From positions 1-64,000 of the forward strand of contig NZ_JNWZ01000045.1 in NCBI RefSeq assembly GCF_000716545.1: a stretch of 64,000 nt of DNA, given 5' to 3'. The notes under the pieces were generated by a model that saw nothing but the letters and a program-made list of their open reading frames with translations, made no database searches and was not told the origin of the DNA. This DNA comes from Kitasatospora phosalacinea (GTDB taxonomy: Bacteria > Actinomycetota > Actinomycetes > Streptomycetales > Streptomycetaceae). This document shows positions 26,415-33,706 of the stretch, one piece after another (the first letter of the stretch is position 1; the number at the start of each line of letters is the position of its first letter). Made by a program: the position numbers and the translations under genes.

Positions 26415-26443
26415 TCGGCACCCGATGGGGAGTCGGGTGCCGA
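26415..26443. promoter_or_regulatory. inverted repeat upstream of murJ
   Basis: TCGGCACCCGA-N7-TCGGGTGCCGA is a perfect 11-bp inverted repeat in the 304-base gap between the PAP2 stop (26600) and murJ start (26295), both on the minus strand. It could be the PAP2 terminator, though 157 bases away, or an operator of murJ. Nothing else was recognised in this gap. Confidence 0.45.
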
Positions 26444-26599
26444 CCGGCGGGGTGTTCGACCGGGTCGCACCGGTGTCCGGTGGCCCCGCCGCACCCGCCG
26501 GGGAGAGCCGTTTGCGCCCGGAAACACGCGGAATGCTGCCCACGCCGTTCCCCCGGGCGGAGGATGCGGGCAACGCGGTGTGACGTTGCTCACTGACCG

Positions 26600-27472
26600 T
26601 CAGGAACGGCCCGGATCGCGCTCCGTGACCGGCCCCGGCCGTTCCACCGGCGCCAGGGGTTCCGCCGGCTCCAACCGCGACGCCAGCACCCGCTGAACCC
26701 GCGGCCCGGCCCGCCGGCGCAGCAGCCGCACGTCCAGGTCGAGCCGGCCCGGCCGCCACAGCTCCACCGCCAGCGCGGGGCCGGCCAGCACCGCGGCCGC
26801 CGCCGCCCAGGACGCCAGCACGTCGCTCGGCCGGTGCGCGCCCAGCGCGATCCCGGTCCAGCCCACCGCCAGCACGGCCAGCGCCGCCGCGGTGCCCGCC
26901 GCCGCCCGGGCCGGCCGCTCGATCCGCGGCCACACCAGCGCCAGCAGCGCCCCGCAGGTCACCGCCGAGGCCAGCGCGGGCCCGGCCGGGAAGGCCGCCC
27001 CGGAGCCGAGCGCCACCGGGTCGGCCAGGTGCGGCCGGGGGCGGCCGATCAGCTCCCGCCCGACCCCGCCGACCGCCCAGCCCAGCAGCGCGGCCGCCGC
27101 CGACCAGCCCGCCAGCGCCCGGGCGCCGCGCACCCACAGCCACCCCGCGACCGCCCCGAGGGCCGCCCGCATCACCCACGGCGCGCCCAGGTCGGCCAGC
27201 GTCCGCATGGCCGCCGTCCACACCGGGTGCCGCAGCGCGTACCGGTGCAGCGGCGACACCCACCCCTGGTCGAACCGGGCCAGCGGCGCCCAGTCGGCCT
27301 TCACCATGACCAGCAGCACCGCGAACACCAGCGCACCCGCCAGGGCCGGCCAGGCACAACGGGACGCCCTCGCGCGTTGTACCGGAGGACGGGCCGGGGA
27401 ACGGCCGGTGCGCCGGCCGCCGTCCGGGCGCCCGGCGGCCGCCCGGGGATCGCGGTCGATGGGCTGGTGCAT
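26600..27472 (-). CDS. PAP2-family membrane protein with altered active site
   Basis: This product of about 290 residues has a charged N-terminus and five or six membrane segments. PAP2 motif 1 is recognisable (GRELIGRPRP) and motif 3 keeps His and Asp (GAHRPSDVLA), but motif 2, normally PSGH, reads FPAGPALAS, so the His that protonates the leaving group is missing. Family members dephosphorylate membrane lipids such as undecaprenyl or phosphatidate phosphates; this one may be impaired or have another role. The start is taken at ATG 27472; a longer frame begins at 27565. Confidence 0.75.
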   Translation of the reverse strand: MHQPIDRDPRAAAGRPDGGRRTGRSPARPPVQRARASRCAWPALAGALVFAVLLVMVKADWAPLARFDQGWVSPLHRYALRHPVWTAAMRTLADLGAPWVMRAALGAVAGWLWVRGARALAGWSAAAALLGWAVGGVGRELIGRPRPHLADPVALGSGAAFPAGPALASAVTCGALLALVWPRIERPARAAAGTAAALAVLAVGWTGIALGAHRPSDVLASWAAAAAVLAGPALAVELWRPGRLDLDVRLLRRRAGPRVQRVLASRLEPAEPLAPVERPGPVTERDPGRS

Positions 27473-27689
27473 GACAGACACCTTCCCAGCGGCGGGGAGC
27501 GAACCGGCGCTGGAGCGATAGCGATTCGGCATCGGTTGTGCGGACGCGCCGCGAAGACGCGGCACTGATCCGGTGCCGAACGGGTAGCCGCCCGGCGGAC
27601 GCCCGGTGTGCGGAGCGCGTCACGCTACGTGTACCGGTCGGATGAAAATCGGCAGGATACTGCATCCCCGACGGAAAACTGAGCCACTT

Positions 27690-27716
27690 GGGAATGTTGT
27701 CCGATTTCTGTGCGTT
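27690..27716 (+). promoter_or_regulatory. sigma-R-type promoter of hrdD
   Basis: GGGAAT (27690-27695), then exactly 18 bases, then GTT (27714-27716, followed by GG) matches the thiol-stress sigma-R promoter consensus GGGAAT-N18-GTT. It lies 90 bases before the sigma-factor start. In S. coelicolor one hrdD promoter is known to be sigma-R dependent, which supports both calls. Confidence 0.8.
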
Positions 27717-27806
27717 GGATCGTTACGTGTGAGCCACGAACGGCCCACACGGTTGTGCCGAGTGGCGGAACGGAGCGCCTTCGGCAGCGTCAGTGAGGGA
27801 GCAAGC

Positions 27807-28778
27807 ATGGCCACCCGTGCCGTCGTACGCGACAGGGCCGATCGGACTCGCACCGCCCGCCCGACCAACCTCGAAGCCGACCGCGACCTGGTCGGCATGT
27901 ACCTCGACGAGATCGCCAGGACGCCCCTGCTCGACGCCGCGGAGGAGGTCGAGCTGTCCCTGCGGATCGAGGCCGGCGTCTTCGCCCAGCACCTGCTCGA
28001 CGAGGAGGAGACCCTCGACGGCGTCACCACCGAGGAGCTCCGGGCCGTGGCGGACGACGCCGAGCGCGCCAAGGACGTCTTCATCCGGTCCAACCTGCGC
28101 CTGGTCGTCGCCGTCGCCCGCCGCTACCCGCGCAGCGGCCTCCCGCTGCTCGACCTGATCCAGGAGGGCAACGCCGGCCTGGTCCGGGCCGTGGAGAAGT
28201 TCGACTACTCCAAGGGCTTCAAGTTCTCCACCTACGCGACGTGGTGGATCCGCCAGGCGATCACCCGGTCCATCGCCGACCAGTCCCGCACCATCCGCCT
28301 CCCCGTCCACCTGGTCGAGGAGCTCGGCCGGATCCGCCGGGTGCAGCGCGAGAAGGCCAAGGAACTGGGCCGCGAGCCGGAGCCCGCCGAGATCGCCGCC
28401 GAGCTGGACACCACCGAGCAGCGCGTCAAGGACGTCCTGGACTGGGCGAGGGACCCGGTCAGCCTCAACATGTCGGTCGACGACGAGGGCGAGACCCAGT
28501 TCGGAGACCTGGTGGAGGACACCGGCGCGGTCTCCCCGGAGGACGCGGTCATGGTGATGCTGCGCCGCGAGGAGCTGGACGACCTGATCGGCCGCCTCGA
28601 CGACCGCACCGCCTCCATCATCCGCAGCCGCTACGGCATGGAGGACGGCCGCGAGCGCACCCTCACCGAGGTCGGCAAGCAGCACGGCCTCACCCGCGAG
28701 CGGATCCGCCAGATCGAGAAGCACGCCCTCGCCGAGCTGAAGAAGATCGCGGACCACGCGGGCTTCGAGGCGGCGTAG
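27807..28778 (+). CDS. hrdD: group 2 sigma-70 factor, HrdD-like
   Basis: This 323-residue RNA polymerase sigma factor has region 1.2 (VGMYLDEIARTPLLDAAEEV), region 2 (RLVVAVARRYPRSGLPLLDL; FSTYATWWIRQAITRSIADQ), region 3 (VEELGRIRRVQREKAKELGR) and region 4 (TLTEVGKQHGLTRERIRQIE). It lacks the long N-terminus of the principal factor HrdB, so it is group 2. The MATRAV N-terminus and the sigma-R promoter upstream match HrdD. Start: ATG 27807 after GAGGGAG. It is non-essential in Streptomyces and overlaps HrdB in promoter choice. It diverges from the PAP2 gene. Confidence 0.88.
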   Translation: MATRAVVRDRADRTRTARPTNLEADRDLVGMYLDEIARTPLLDAAEEVELSLRIEAGVFAQHLLDEEETLDGVTTEELRAVADDAERAKDVFIRSNLRLVVAVARRYPRSGLPLLDLIQEGNAGLVRAVEKFDYSKGFKFSTYATWWIRQAITRSIADQSRTIRLPVHLVEELGRIRRVQREKAKELGREPEPAEIAAELDTTEQRVKDVLDWARDPVSLNMSVDDEGETQFGDLVEDTGAVSPEDAVMVMLRREELDDLIGRLDDRTASIIRSRYGMEDGRERTLTEVGKQHGLTRERIRQIEKHALAELKKIADHAGFEAA

Positions 28779-28822
28779 TGGACGGGCCGTCGGGGCCCGC
28801 GGCCGGTCCTACAGTGGAGGGC

Positions 28823-29011
28823 ATGACCTCCCCGGACGCACCGCAGCCCGAGCCCCGGCCCGCCCCCGCCCCCCGGCCCCGACTGGTCTTCGAGGACCCG
28901 TTCGACCGGCAGACCTCCGACGACACCGACCGCGGCTGGGGCGACTCGTCGGGGGAGCGAGGGCTGGACTGGTACCGCAGCCAGCGGCCCCCGCACCACG
29001 GGGAGAAGTAG
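28823..29011 (+). CDS. small conserved hypothetical protein
   Basis: This 62-residue product is Pro-rich at the N-terminus and acidic after that, with the block DPFDRQTSDDTDRGWGD and the C-terminal GLDWYRSQRPPHH. Small proteins ending in this pattern are common in Streptomyces; no function is known to me. Start: ATG 28823 preceded by GTGGAGG. It follows hrdD by 44 bases on the same strand and converges on mscL. Confidence 0.7.
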   Translation: MTSPDAPQPEPRPAPAPRPRLVFEDPFDRQTSDDTDRGWGDSSGERGLDWYRSQRPPHHGEK

Positions 29012-29029
29012 CCCGAGCGGTGGCGGGGC

Positions 29030-29446
29030 TCAGCCGCGGCGCACGAGCGCGTCGCGGATCTCGGTGAGCAGTTCGACCTCCTTCAGTTCGGCGTCCAGGG
29101 CCTCCTCGTCCTCGGTCCTGCGCCTGCGCATGAAGTGGTTCATCGGCAGGATCAGCAGGAAGTACACGACGGCCGCGGTGATCAGGAAGGTGAGCGCGGC
29201 GCTGAGCACCGAGCCCCACAGGATGAAGATGCCCGAGGTGACGTTGCCGGCGGCGTCCACCTCGCACGGGCCCTTGAGGCAGGAGGTGTAGGCGGCCAGG
29301 TCCTTGGTGCCGAACAGGCCGACCAGCGGGTTGATCACGCCCTTGACGAACGCGTTGACGACGCTGGTGAAGGCGGCGCCGATGACGACGGCGACGGCCA
29401 GGTCCACCACGTTGCCGCGGAGCAGGAATTCCTTGAAGCCTTTCAT
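29030..29446 (-). CDS. mscL: large-conductance mechanosensitive channel MscL
   Basis: This 138-residue pentameric membrane channel opens under membrane tension to release solutes during hypo-osmotic shock. TM1 (VVDLAVAVVIGAAFTSVVNA) follows the N-terminal helix KGFKEFLLRGN, and TM2 is ALTFLITAAVVYFLLILP followed by a charged C-terminal helix. The periplasmic loop is longer than in E. coli and has two Cys (SCLKGPCEVD), a potential disulfide. It is followed 3' by convergent genes; the next upstream gene is a small membrane protein on the same strand. Confidence 0.95.
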   Translation of the reverse strand: MKGFKEFLLRGNVVDLAVAVVIGAAFTSVVNAFVKGVINPLVGLFGTKDLAAYTSCLKGPCEVDAAGNVTSGIFILWGSVLSAALTFLITAAVVYFLLILPMNHFMRRRRTEDEEALDAELKEVELLTEIRDALVRRG

Positions 29447-29494
29447 GCCGCGTCGAACGGCGGACGCCCCCGGAGGTCACGGGTGAACCCGGCG

Positions 29495-29755
29495 TCACCG
29501 GGTTGACGCCACCGGGCAGCCGGCCGCCCCGCCGGGCCCCCCGCCGCCCGGCGGCGGAGCCCCCCGCAGCGGGCAGGCGAGCAGCGCGGCCGCCAGCACC
29601 AGGCACCCCGCCGCGAACCGCCCGGGACGGCGCCGCAGCGCGCACCGCAGGCGGTGGCGCCCCCGCGCCGTCCCCCGGATCGGCGGGAAATCGGGCACTT
29701 CGCGCCGCGGCGGCACCAGCGCCGCGGGCAGCGGAGGCAGCACGAACGAAGTCAC
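29495..29755 (-). CDS. small membrane-anchored protein, possible shortened SAF/RcpC-type protein
   Basis: This 86-residue product runs from GTG 29755. The cytoplasmic N-terminus is Arg-rich (RHRLRCALRRRPGRFAAG), one hydrophobic segment follows (CLVLAAALLACPL), and then a short Gly/Pro tail. Streptomyces often have a SAF-domain protein (over 200 aa) with this N-terminus upstream of mscL. Here the SAF domain is absent, so the gene may be a truncated remnant. A hairpin AACCCGG-N5-CCGGGTT (29486-29504) overlaps its stop. Confidence 0.5.
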   Translation of the reverse strand: MTSFVLPPLPAALVPPRREVPDFPPIRGTARGRHRLRCALRRRPGRFAAGCLVLAAALLACPLRGAPPPGGGGPGGAAGCPVASTR

Positions 29756-29851
29756 GGCAGCAGCCCTCCAGGCAGGTCCCCACGCGCCCCGGCCGGGGTC
29801 GCGCCGCCCATCCTGCGACCCGCCCCCGCGCCCCCGCCGCGGATTTCCCCA

Positions 29852-29882
29852 CCCTGTGGAAAACCCCGCCCTGTGGAAAACC
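29852..29882. repeat. two direct CCCTGTGGAAAACC repeats (DnaA-box-like)
   Basis: Two perfect 14-base copies lie 17 bases apart in an otherwise very GC-rich gap (29756-30050). The inverted core TTTTCCACA differs from the Streptomyces DnaA box TTGTCCACA at the third base. The repeats are about 100 bases upstream of the small membrane-protein gene. No gene is visible in the rest of this gap. Confidence 0.5.
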
Positions 29883-29997
29883 GCGCTCACCCTCCGGGGT
29901 GAACCCCTGCGCCGTCCGGCCCTCGCACCGCCGCACCGCCCGGCCCCGCCCGCCGCACCCGTCCGGGTGGCCCCGCGTGACCCGCCCCGGAACAGCA

Positions 29998-30034
29998 CGG
30001 AGCCCCCGCCCGGCACGGCCGGACGGGGGCTCCG
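29998..30034 (-). terminator. terminator of the FmdB-type gene
   Basis: CGGAGCCCCCG and CGGGGGCTCCG form an 11-bp stem whose loop contains a second small hairpin (CCGG-N5-CCGG). It starts 17 bases after the stop of the zinc-ribbon gene. Confidence 0.75.
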
Positions 30035-30050
30035 CGGAAGACCCGGAGGA

Positions 30051-30365
30051 TCAGCTCGCGGTGGACGCCGAACTGCTGCTGGAGGAGCTCGTCGAGGCGG
30101 CGGAGGAACCGCCGGAGGAGGAGCCGCCGGAGGCGGTCGAGGACGAGGACGTCGAGGACGACGAGCCGGTCACCGAGCCGCTGGAGCTGGAGCGGCTGTC
30201 GGTGCGGTAGAAGCCGGAGCCCTTGAAGACCACGCCCACGGCCGAGAAGACCTTGCGCAGCTTCCCCTGGCAGTCGGGGCACGTGGTCAGCGCGTCGTCG
30301 CTGAACTTCTGCACCGCCTCGAGGCCGTTGCCGCACTCGGTGCACTGGTACTGGTACGTGGGCAC
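30051..30365 (-). CDS. FmdB-family zinc-ribbon protein
   Basis: This 104-residue protein has an N-terminal zinc ribbon with two CxxC pairs (CTECG and CPDCQ, residues 8-35), followed by the conserved VFKGSGFYRTD block and a Ser/Gly/Thr low-complexity tail of about 45 residues. FmdB-type proteins are putative regulators of unknown mechanism. The GTG start follows AGGAGG, and a CIRCE-like element sits 25 bases upstream of the start, which suggests control by the heat-shock repressor HrcA. Confidence 0.88.
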   Translation of the reverse strand: MPTYQYQCTECGNGLEAVQKFSDDALTTCPDCQGKLRKVFSAVGVVFKGSGFYRTDSRSSSSGSVTGSSSSTSSSSTASGGSSSGGSSAASTSSSSSSSASTAS

Positions 30366-30389
30366 TTCCGCTTCCTCCTGTCACTCCCC

Positions 30390-30416
30390 CTGGCACTCTC
30401 ACGCCATGAGTGCTAA
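30390..30416 (-). promoter_or_regulatory. CIRCE-like HrcA operator
   Basis: Read on the minus strand, the element is TTAGCACTC-N9-GAGTGCCAG. The CIRCE consensus is TTAGCACTC-N9-GAGTGCTAA, so one arm is perfect, the other differs in two bases, and the spacer length is exact. It lies just upstream of the SD of the zinc-ribbon gene. Confidence 0.8.
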
Positions 30417-30459
30417 CGACGGTCCATGATGCGGCATTCCGCTGGTGGAGTCCAGCGGC

Positions 30460-31764
30460 TCAGCCGCGCCGCGCGGCCGGGACGGCCTCCGCACGGGCGC
30501 CGCCCCGTGCCACGGTACGGGGCGCGGGCGCCGGAGCGAGCAGCAGGCGGCGCATCGTGACGAGCGCCACCAGGCCGAGGCCGGAACCGGCCAGCGCGAC
30601 GGTGAAGCCGAGCGAGGGCCCGGAGCGGTCGATCAACTGCCCGGCGGCGGTGGAGCCGAGCGCCAGGCCCAGGCCGATCGCGCCGGTCAGCCAGGTGAAC
30701 GCCTCGGTCTTGGCGCCGTCCGCGACCAGGGTCTCGACCAGGGTGTACCCGGTGATCAGGGTGGGTGCGATGGCCAGGCCGCAGAACAGGCCGGCCACGG
30801 CCAGCGCGGGCAGGTTCGGCATCGCCCACAGGGTGGAGCAGCCGAGCACCAGCAGCGCGTAGCAGACCACCATCCGCCGCCGGGCGCTGCTGCGCCACGG
30901 GACGAGGCCGTAGAGCACCCCGGCCACCATCGAGCCGGTCGCGAACAGGCCGTAGACCGGGCCGCTGAGCCCGCCGGAGCCGGCGTCCTCGGCGAAGGCG
31001 GTGATGGAGACCTGCAGGGTGCCGAAGACGGTGCCCAGGCCGAGGAAGGCGCCGGCCAGCAGCCGCACCCCGGGGGAGGCCAGCGCGGAGGCCCGCCGGA
31101 CGCCGGGGGCGGCGGGGCCGGTGGGCACCGGCGCGGTGTCCCGGCGGGCGGCGAAGGCCAGGCCGCCGAGCAGGGTGAGCGCGGCCTCGGCGGTGAGCCC
31201 GACGGACGGGTTGACCAGGGTGGCGATGCCGGTGGCCAGCACCGGGCCGACCACGAAGGTGAACTCGTCGGTGACGGACTCGAACGCGAAGGCGGTGTTC
31301 ATCAGGGCGGGCCGCTCGCCCAGCCGGTGCACCCAGCGGGAACGGACCATCGCGCCGACCTGAGGCACCGCCGCGCCGGCCGGCGCGGCGGCCAGGAACA
31401 GCGTCCAGTCGGGGGCGCCGGCGTGGGCGAGCACGATCAGCGCGGCGACCGCGCAGGCGTGCGCCACCACGGCGGGCACCAGTACGGCGGCCTGGCCGTG
31501 CCGGTCGGCCAGCCGCCCGGTCTGCGGCCCGACCAGGGCCTGGGCGATGGCGGAGGACGCGGCGACCGCGCCGGCCAGGCCGTAGGAGCCGGTGGTGTCG
31601 TGGACCAGCAGCACGATGCCCAGGCTGAGCATGGCGTACGGCAGCCGGGCGACCAGGGCCGGGAGCAGGAAGGTCCAGGCCCGGGGGGTGCGCAGCAGCG
31701 CCCCGTAGCCGGTGCCGTGGGAGCCGTGGGAGATGGTGTCGTCGACCGGTCGGCGCGCCGCCAC
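30460..31764 (-). CDS. MFS transporter
   Basis: This 434-residue protein has twelve predicted membrane segments and is probably a drug or metabolite exporter. The motif-A-like loop between segments 2 and 3 is GPQTGRLADRHGQAAV. Start: GTG 31764. The 183-base leader upstream is AT-rich for this genome and includes TGTACA and TATATC runs likely to hold the promoter. Transported substrate unknown. Confidence 0.85.
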   Translation of the reverse strand: MAARRPVDDTISHGSHGTGYGALLRTPRAWTFLLPALVARLPYAMLSLGIVLLVHDTTGSYGLAGAVAASSAIAQALVGPQTGRLADRHGQAAVLVPAVVAHACAVAALIVLAHAGAPDWTLFLAAAPAGAAVPQVGAMVRSRWVHRLGERPALMNTAFAFESVTDEFTFVVGPVLATGIATLVNPSVGLTAEAALTLLGGLAFAARRDTAPVPTGPAAPGVRRASALASPGVRLLAGAFLGLGTVFGTLQVSITAFAEDAGSGGLSGPVYGLFATGSMVAGVLYGLVPWRSSARRRMVVCYALLVLGCSTLWAMPNLPALAVAGLFCGLAIAPTLITGYTLVETLVADGAKTEAFTWLTGAIGLGLALGSTAAGQLIDRSGPSLGFTVALAGSGLGLVALVTMRRLLLAPAPAPRTVARGGARAEAVPAARRG

Positions 31765-31947
31765 GGTCGGTCCTCTCTGCTGCCTGGTAGCGGCCCGGCG
31801 GCGGTGCCGGCCGGGTGCCGAGGGTCGTCCTCTCGCGCGCCGGCCGGTGGCCGGGGCGCCGACTCTGCATCAGGCAGATGTGGAAAATTCAGGTCGGATC
31901 AGAATGTACAAGCGTATATCAGGGTGTTCCGCCTTCGGTTCGGCGGT

Positions 31948-33489
31948 TCAGCCGGCCTTCTTCCTGGCGTTGGAAGGCGCCTTCCGCTCTTCGGCGGCCC
32001 GCGCCTCCGCGTTGTGCAGCCACCCGGCGAGCTTGCCGCCCCGGTCGACGGCGCGCAGCCGGCGCTCGGCGGCCGCAGAGACCTCGTCGGTGGTGACCAC
32101 CAGCAGTTCGTCGCCCTCGCGCAGCACCGTCATCTTGTCCGGGACGAAGCTGGAGCCCTCGCGGACCACCAGGGTGACGGCGGCGCCCTTGGGCAGGCGC
32201 AGCTCGGAGACCTCGACGCCGGACATCCGGGAGCCGGGGGCGAGCTGGACGGAGAGCAGGTGGCCGTGCAGCTTCTCCAGCGGCGCGGACTCGATGCCCA
32301 GGTCCTGGCCGATGTCGCCCTCGCCGATCTTCAGCCACTTGGCGACCAGCGGCAGGGTCGGGCCCTGGAGCAGGGTGAAGACCACCACCAGGATGAAGAC
32401 CACGTTGAACAGCTTCTGGGCGTCGGTCGCACCGGTCACCAGCGGGATGGTGGCGAGCACGATCGGCACCGCGCCGCGCAGCCCGGCCCAGGACAGCAGC
32501 GCCTGCTCCTGCCAGGGCACCCGGAACGGCGTCATGGTCAGCAGCACCGACAGCGGCCGGGCGACGAACACCAGCACCGCGCCGGCCACCAGCCCCGGCA
32601 CCACCGCCGACCCCATGGTGGCCGGCGTCACCAGCAGACCGAGCAGCACGAACATGCCGATCTGGCCGATCCAGGCCAGCCCGTCCGCGAAGCCGCGCAC
32701 CGCGGGGCCGTGCGGCAGCTTGGAGTTCCCGAGGATCACCGAGGCGATGTACGCGGCGAGGAAGCCGGAGGCGTGCAGCAGCGAGCCGCCCGCGTAGGCG
32801 AGCACGATCAGCGCCAGCACCGCGATCGGGTACAGGCCGGAGGAGGGCAGCGCGACCCGGCGCACCGCGTACGCGCCGAGCCGGCCCACCGCGTAGCCGA
32901 CGGCCGCGCCGATCACCAGCTCGACGACGATGGTGCCGACCAGCACGTACCAGGGGTCGAGCTCGCCCGCAGTGGCGAAGGCGACCACCAGGATCACCAC
33001 GGGAGCGTCGTTGAATCCGGACTCGGCCTCCAGCAGGCCGGTCAGCCGCTGGGGCAGCGGCACCATCCGCAGCACCGAGAAGACCGCCGCGGCGTCGGTG
33101 GAGGAGACGATCGCGCCGAGCAGCAGCGCGGTGCGCCACTCCAGGCCGACCAGCCAGTGCGCGCCGGCGGCGGTGACGAACACCGAGACCGCGACGCCCA
33201 GGGTGGCCAGCACGGCGGCGGCCGGGACCACCGGCCTGATGGCCCGCCAGCTCGTCTTGAGCCCGCCCTCGGCGAGGATGACCACCAGGGCGGCGTAGCC
33301 CAGGACCTGGGTGAGTTCGGCGTTGTTGAAGCTCACGCCGATGCCGTTCTGGCCCAGGGCGACGCCGATGCCGAGGTAGATCAGCAGCGAGGGCAGCCCC
33401 GAGCGGGTGGAGATCCGCACCGCCACCACGGCGAACAGCAGGATCACGGCGGACTCGAGCAGCAGGGTGTTCAGGTGGTCAACGGTCAC
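31948..33489 (-). CDS. potassium/proton antiporter, CPA1 type with TrkA-C domain
   Basis: This 513-residue protein has about 13 membrane segments with the CPA antiporter block ILGAIVSSTDAAAVFSVL-like (SSTDAAAVFS), followed by GFNDAPVVI, and a cytoplasmic RCK_C/TrkA-C domain (about 400-480: GVEVSELRLPKGAAVTLVVR). It exchanges K+ (or Na+) for protons, like CvrA/NhaP2. The start is GTG 33489; a longer frame to 33546 has no SD. It is divergent from the acylase gene across an AT-rich 217-base promoter region. Confidence 0.87.
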   Translation of the reverse strand: MTVDHLNTLLLESAVILLFAVVAVRISTRSGLPSLLIYLGIGVALGQNGIGVSFNNAELTQVLGYAALVVILAEGGLKTSWRAIRPVVPAAAVLATLGVAVSVFVTAAGAHWLVGLEWRTALLLGAIVSSTDAAAVFSVLRMVPLPQRLTGLLEAESGFNDAPVVILVVAFATAGELDPWYVLVGTIVVELVIGAAVGYAVGRLGAYAVRRVALPSSGLYPIAVLALIVLAYAGGSLLHASGFLAAYIASVILGNSKLPHGPAVRGFADGLAWIGQIGMFVLLGLLVTPATMGSAVVPGLVAGAVLVFVARPLSVLLTMTPFRVPWQEQALLSWAGLRGAVPIVLATIPLVTGATDAQKLFNVVFILVVVFTLLQGPTLPLVAKWLKIGEGDIGQDLGIESAPLEKLHGHLLSVQLAPGSRMSGVEVSELRLPKGAAVTLVVREGSSFVPDKMTVLREGDELLVVTTDEVSAAAERRLRAVDRGGKLAGWLHNAEARAAEERKAPSNARKKAG

Positions 33490-33706
33490 GCAGGGGCACC
33501 TCGGGCAGGGAAGGGGCGGCTGGCAGATCGTTACCCATCCTAACATTTTACTTGATCTTTAAGCTAGTCCCTTCGTTCGCCCCCGCCCGGTAAGGTCCTG
33601 CGGGGCCGTCGAACCGCCGCCGGTGTCCCCCGTGCACGACCCCCGGGGCGCTCGCCCTAATGTGGTGACCTGTCACGGCCGCACGCTCCCTCATACAAGG
33701 ACTCGG

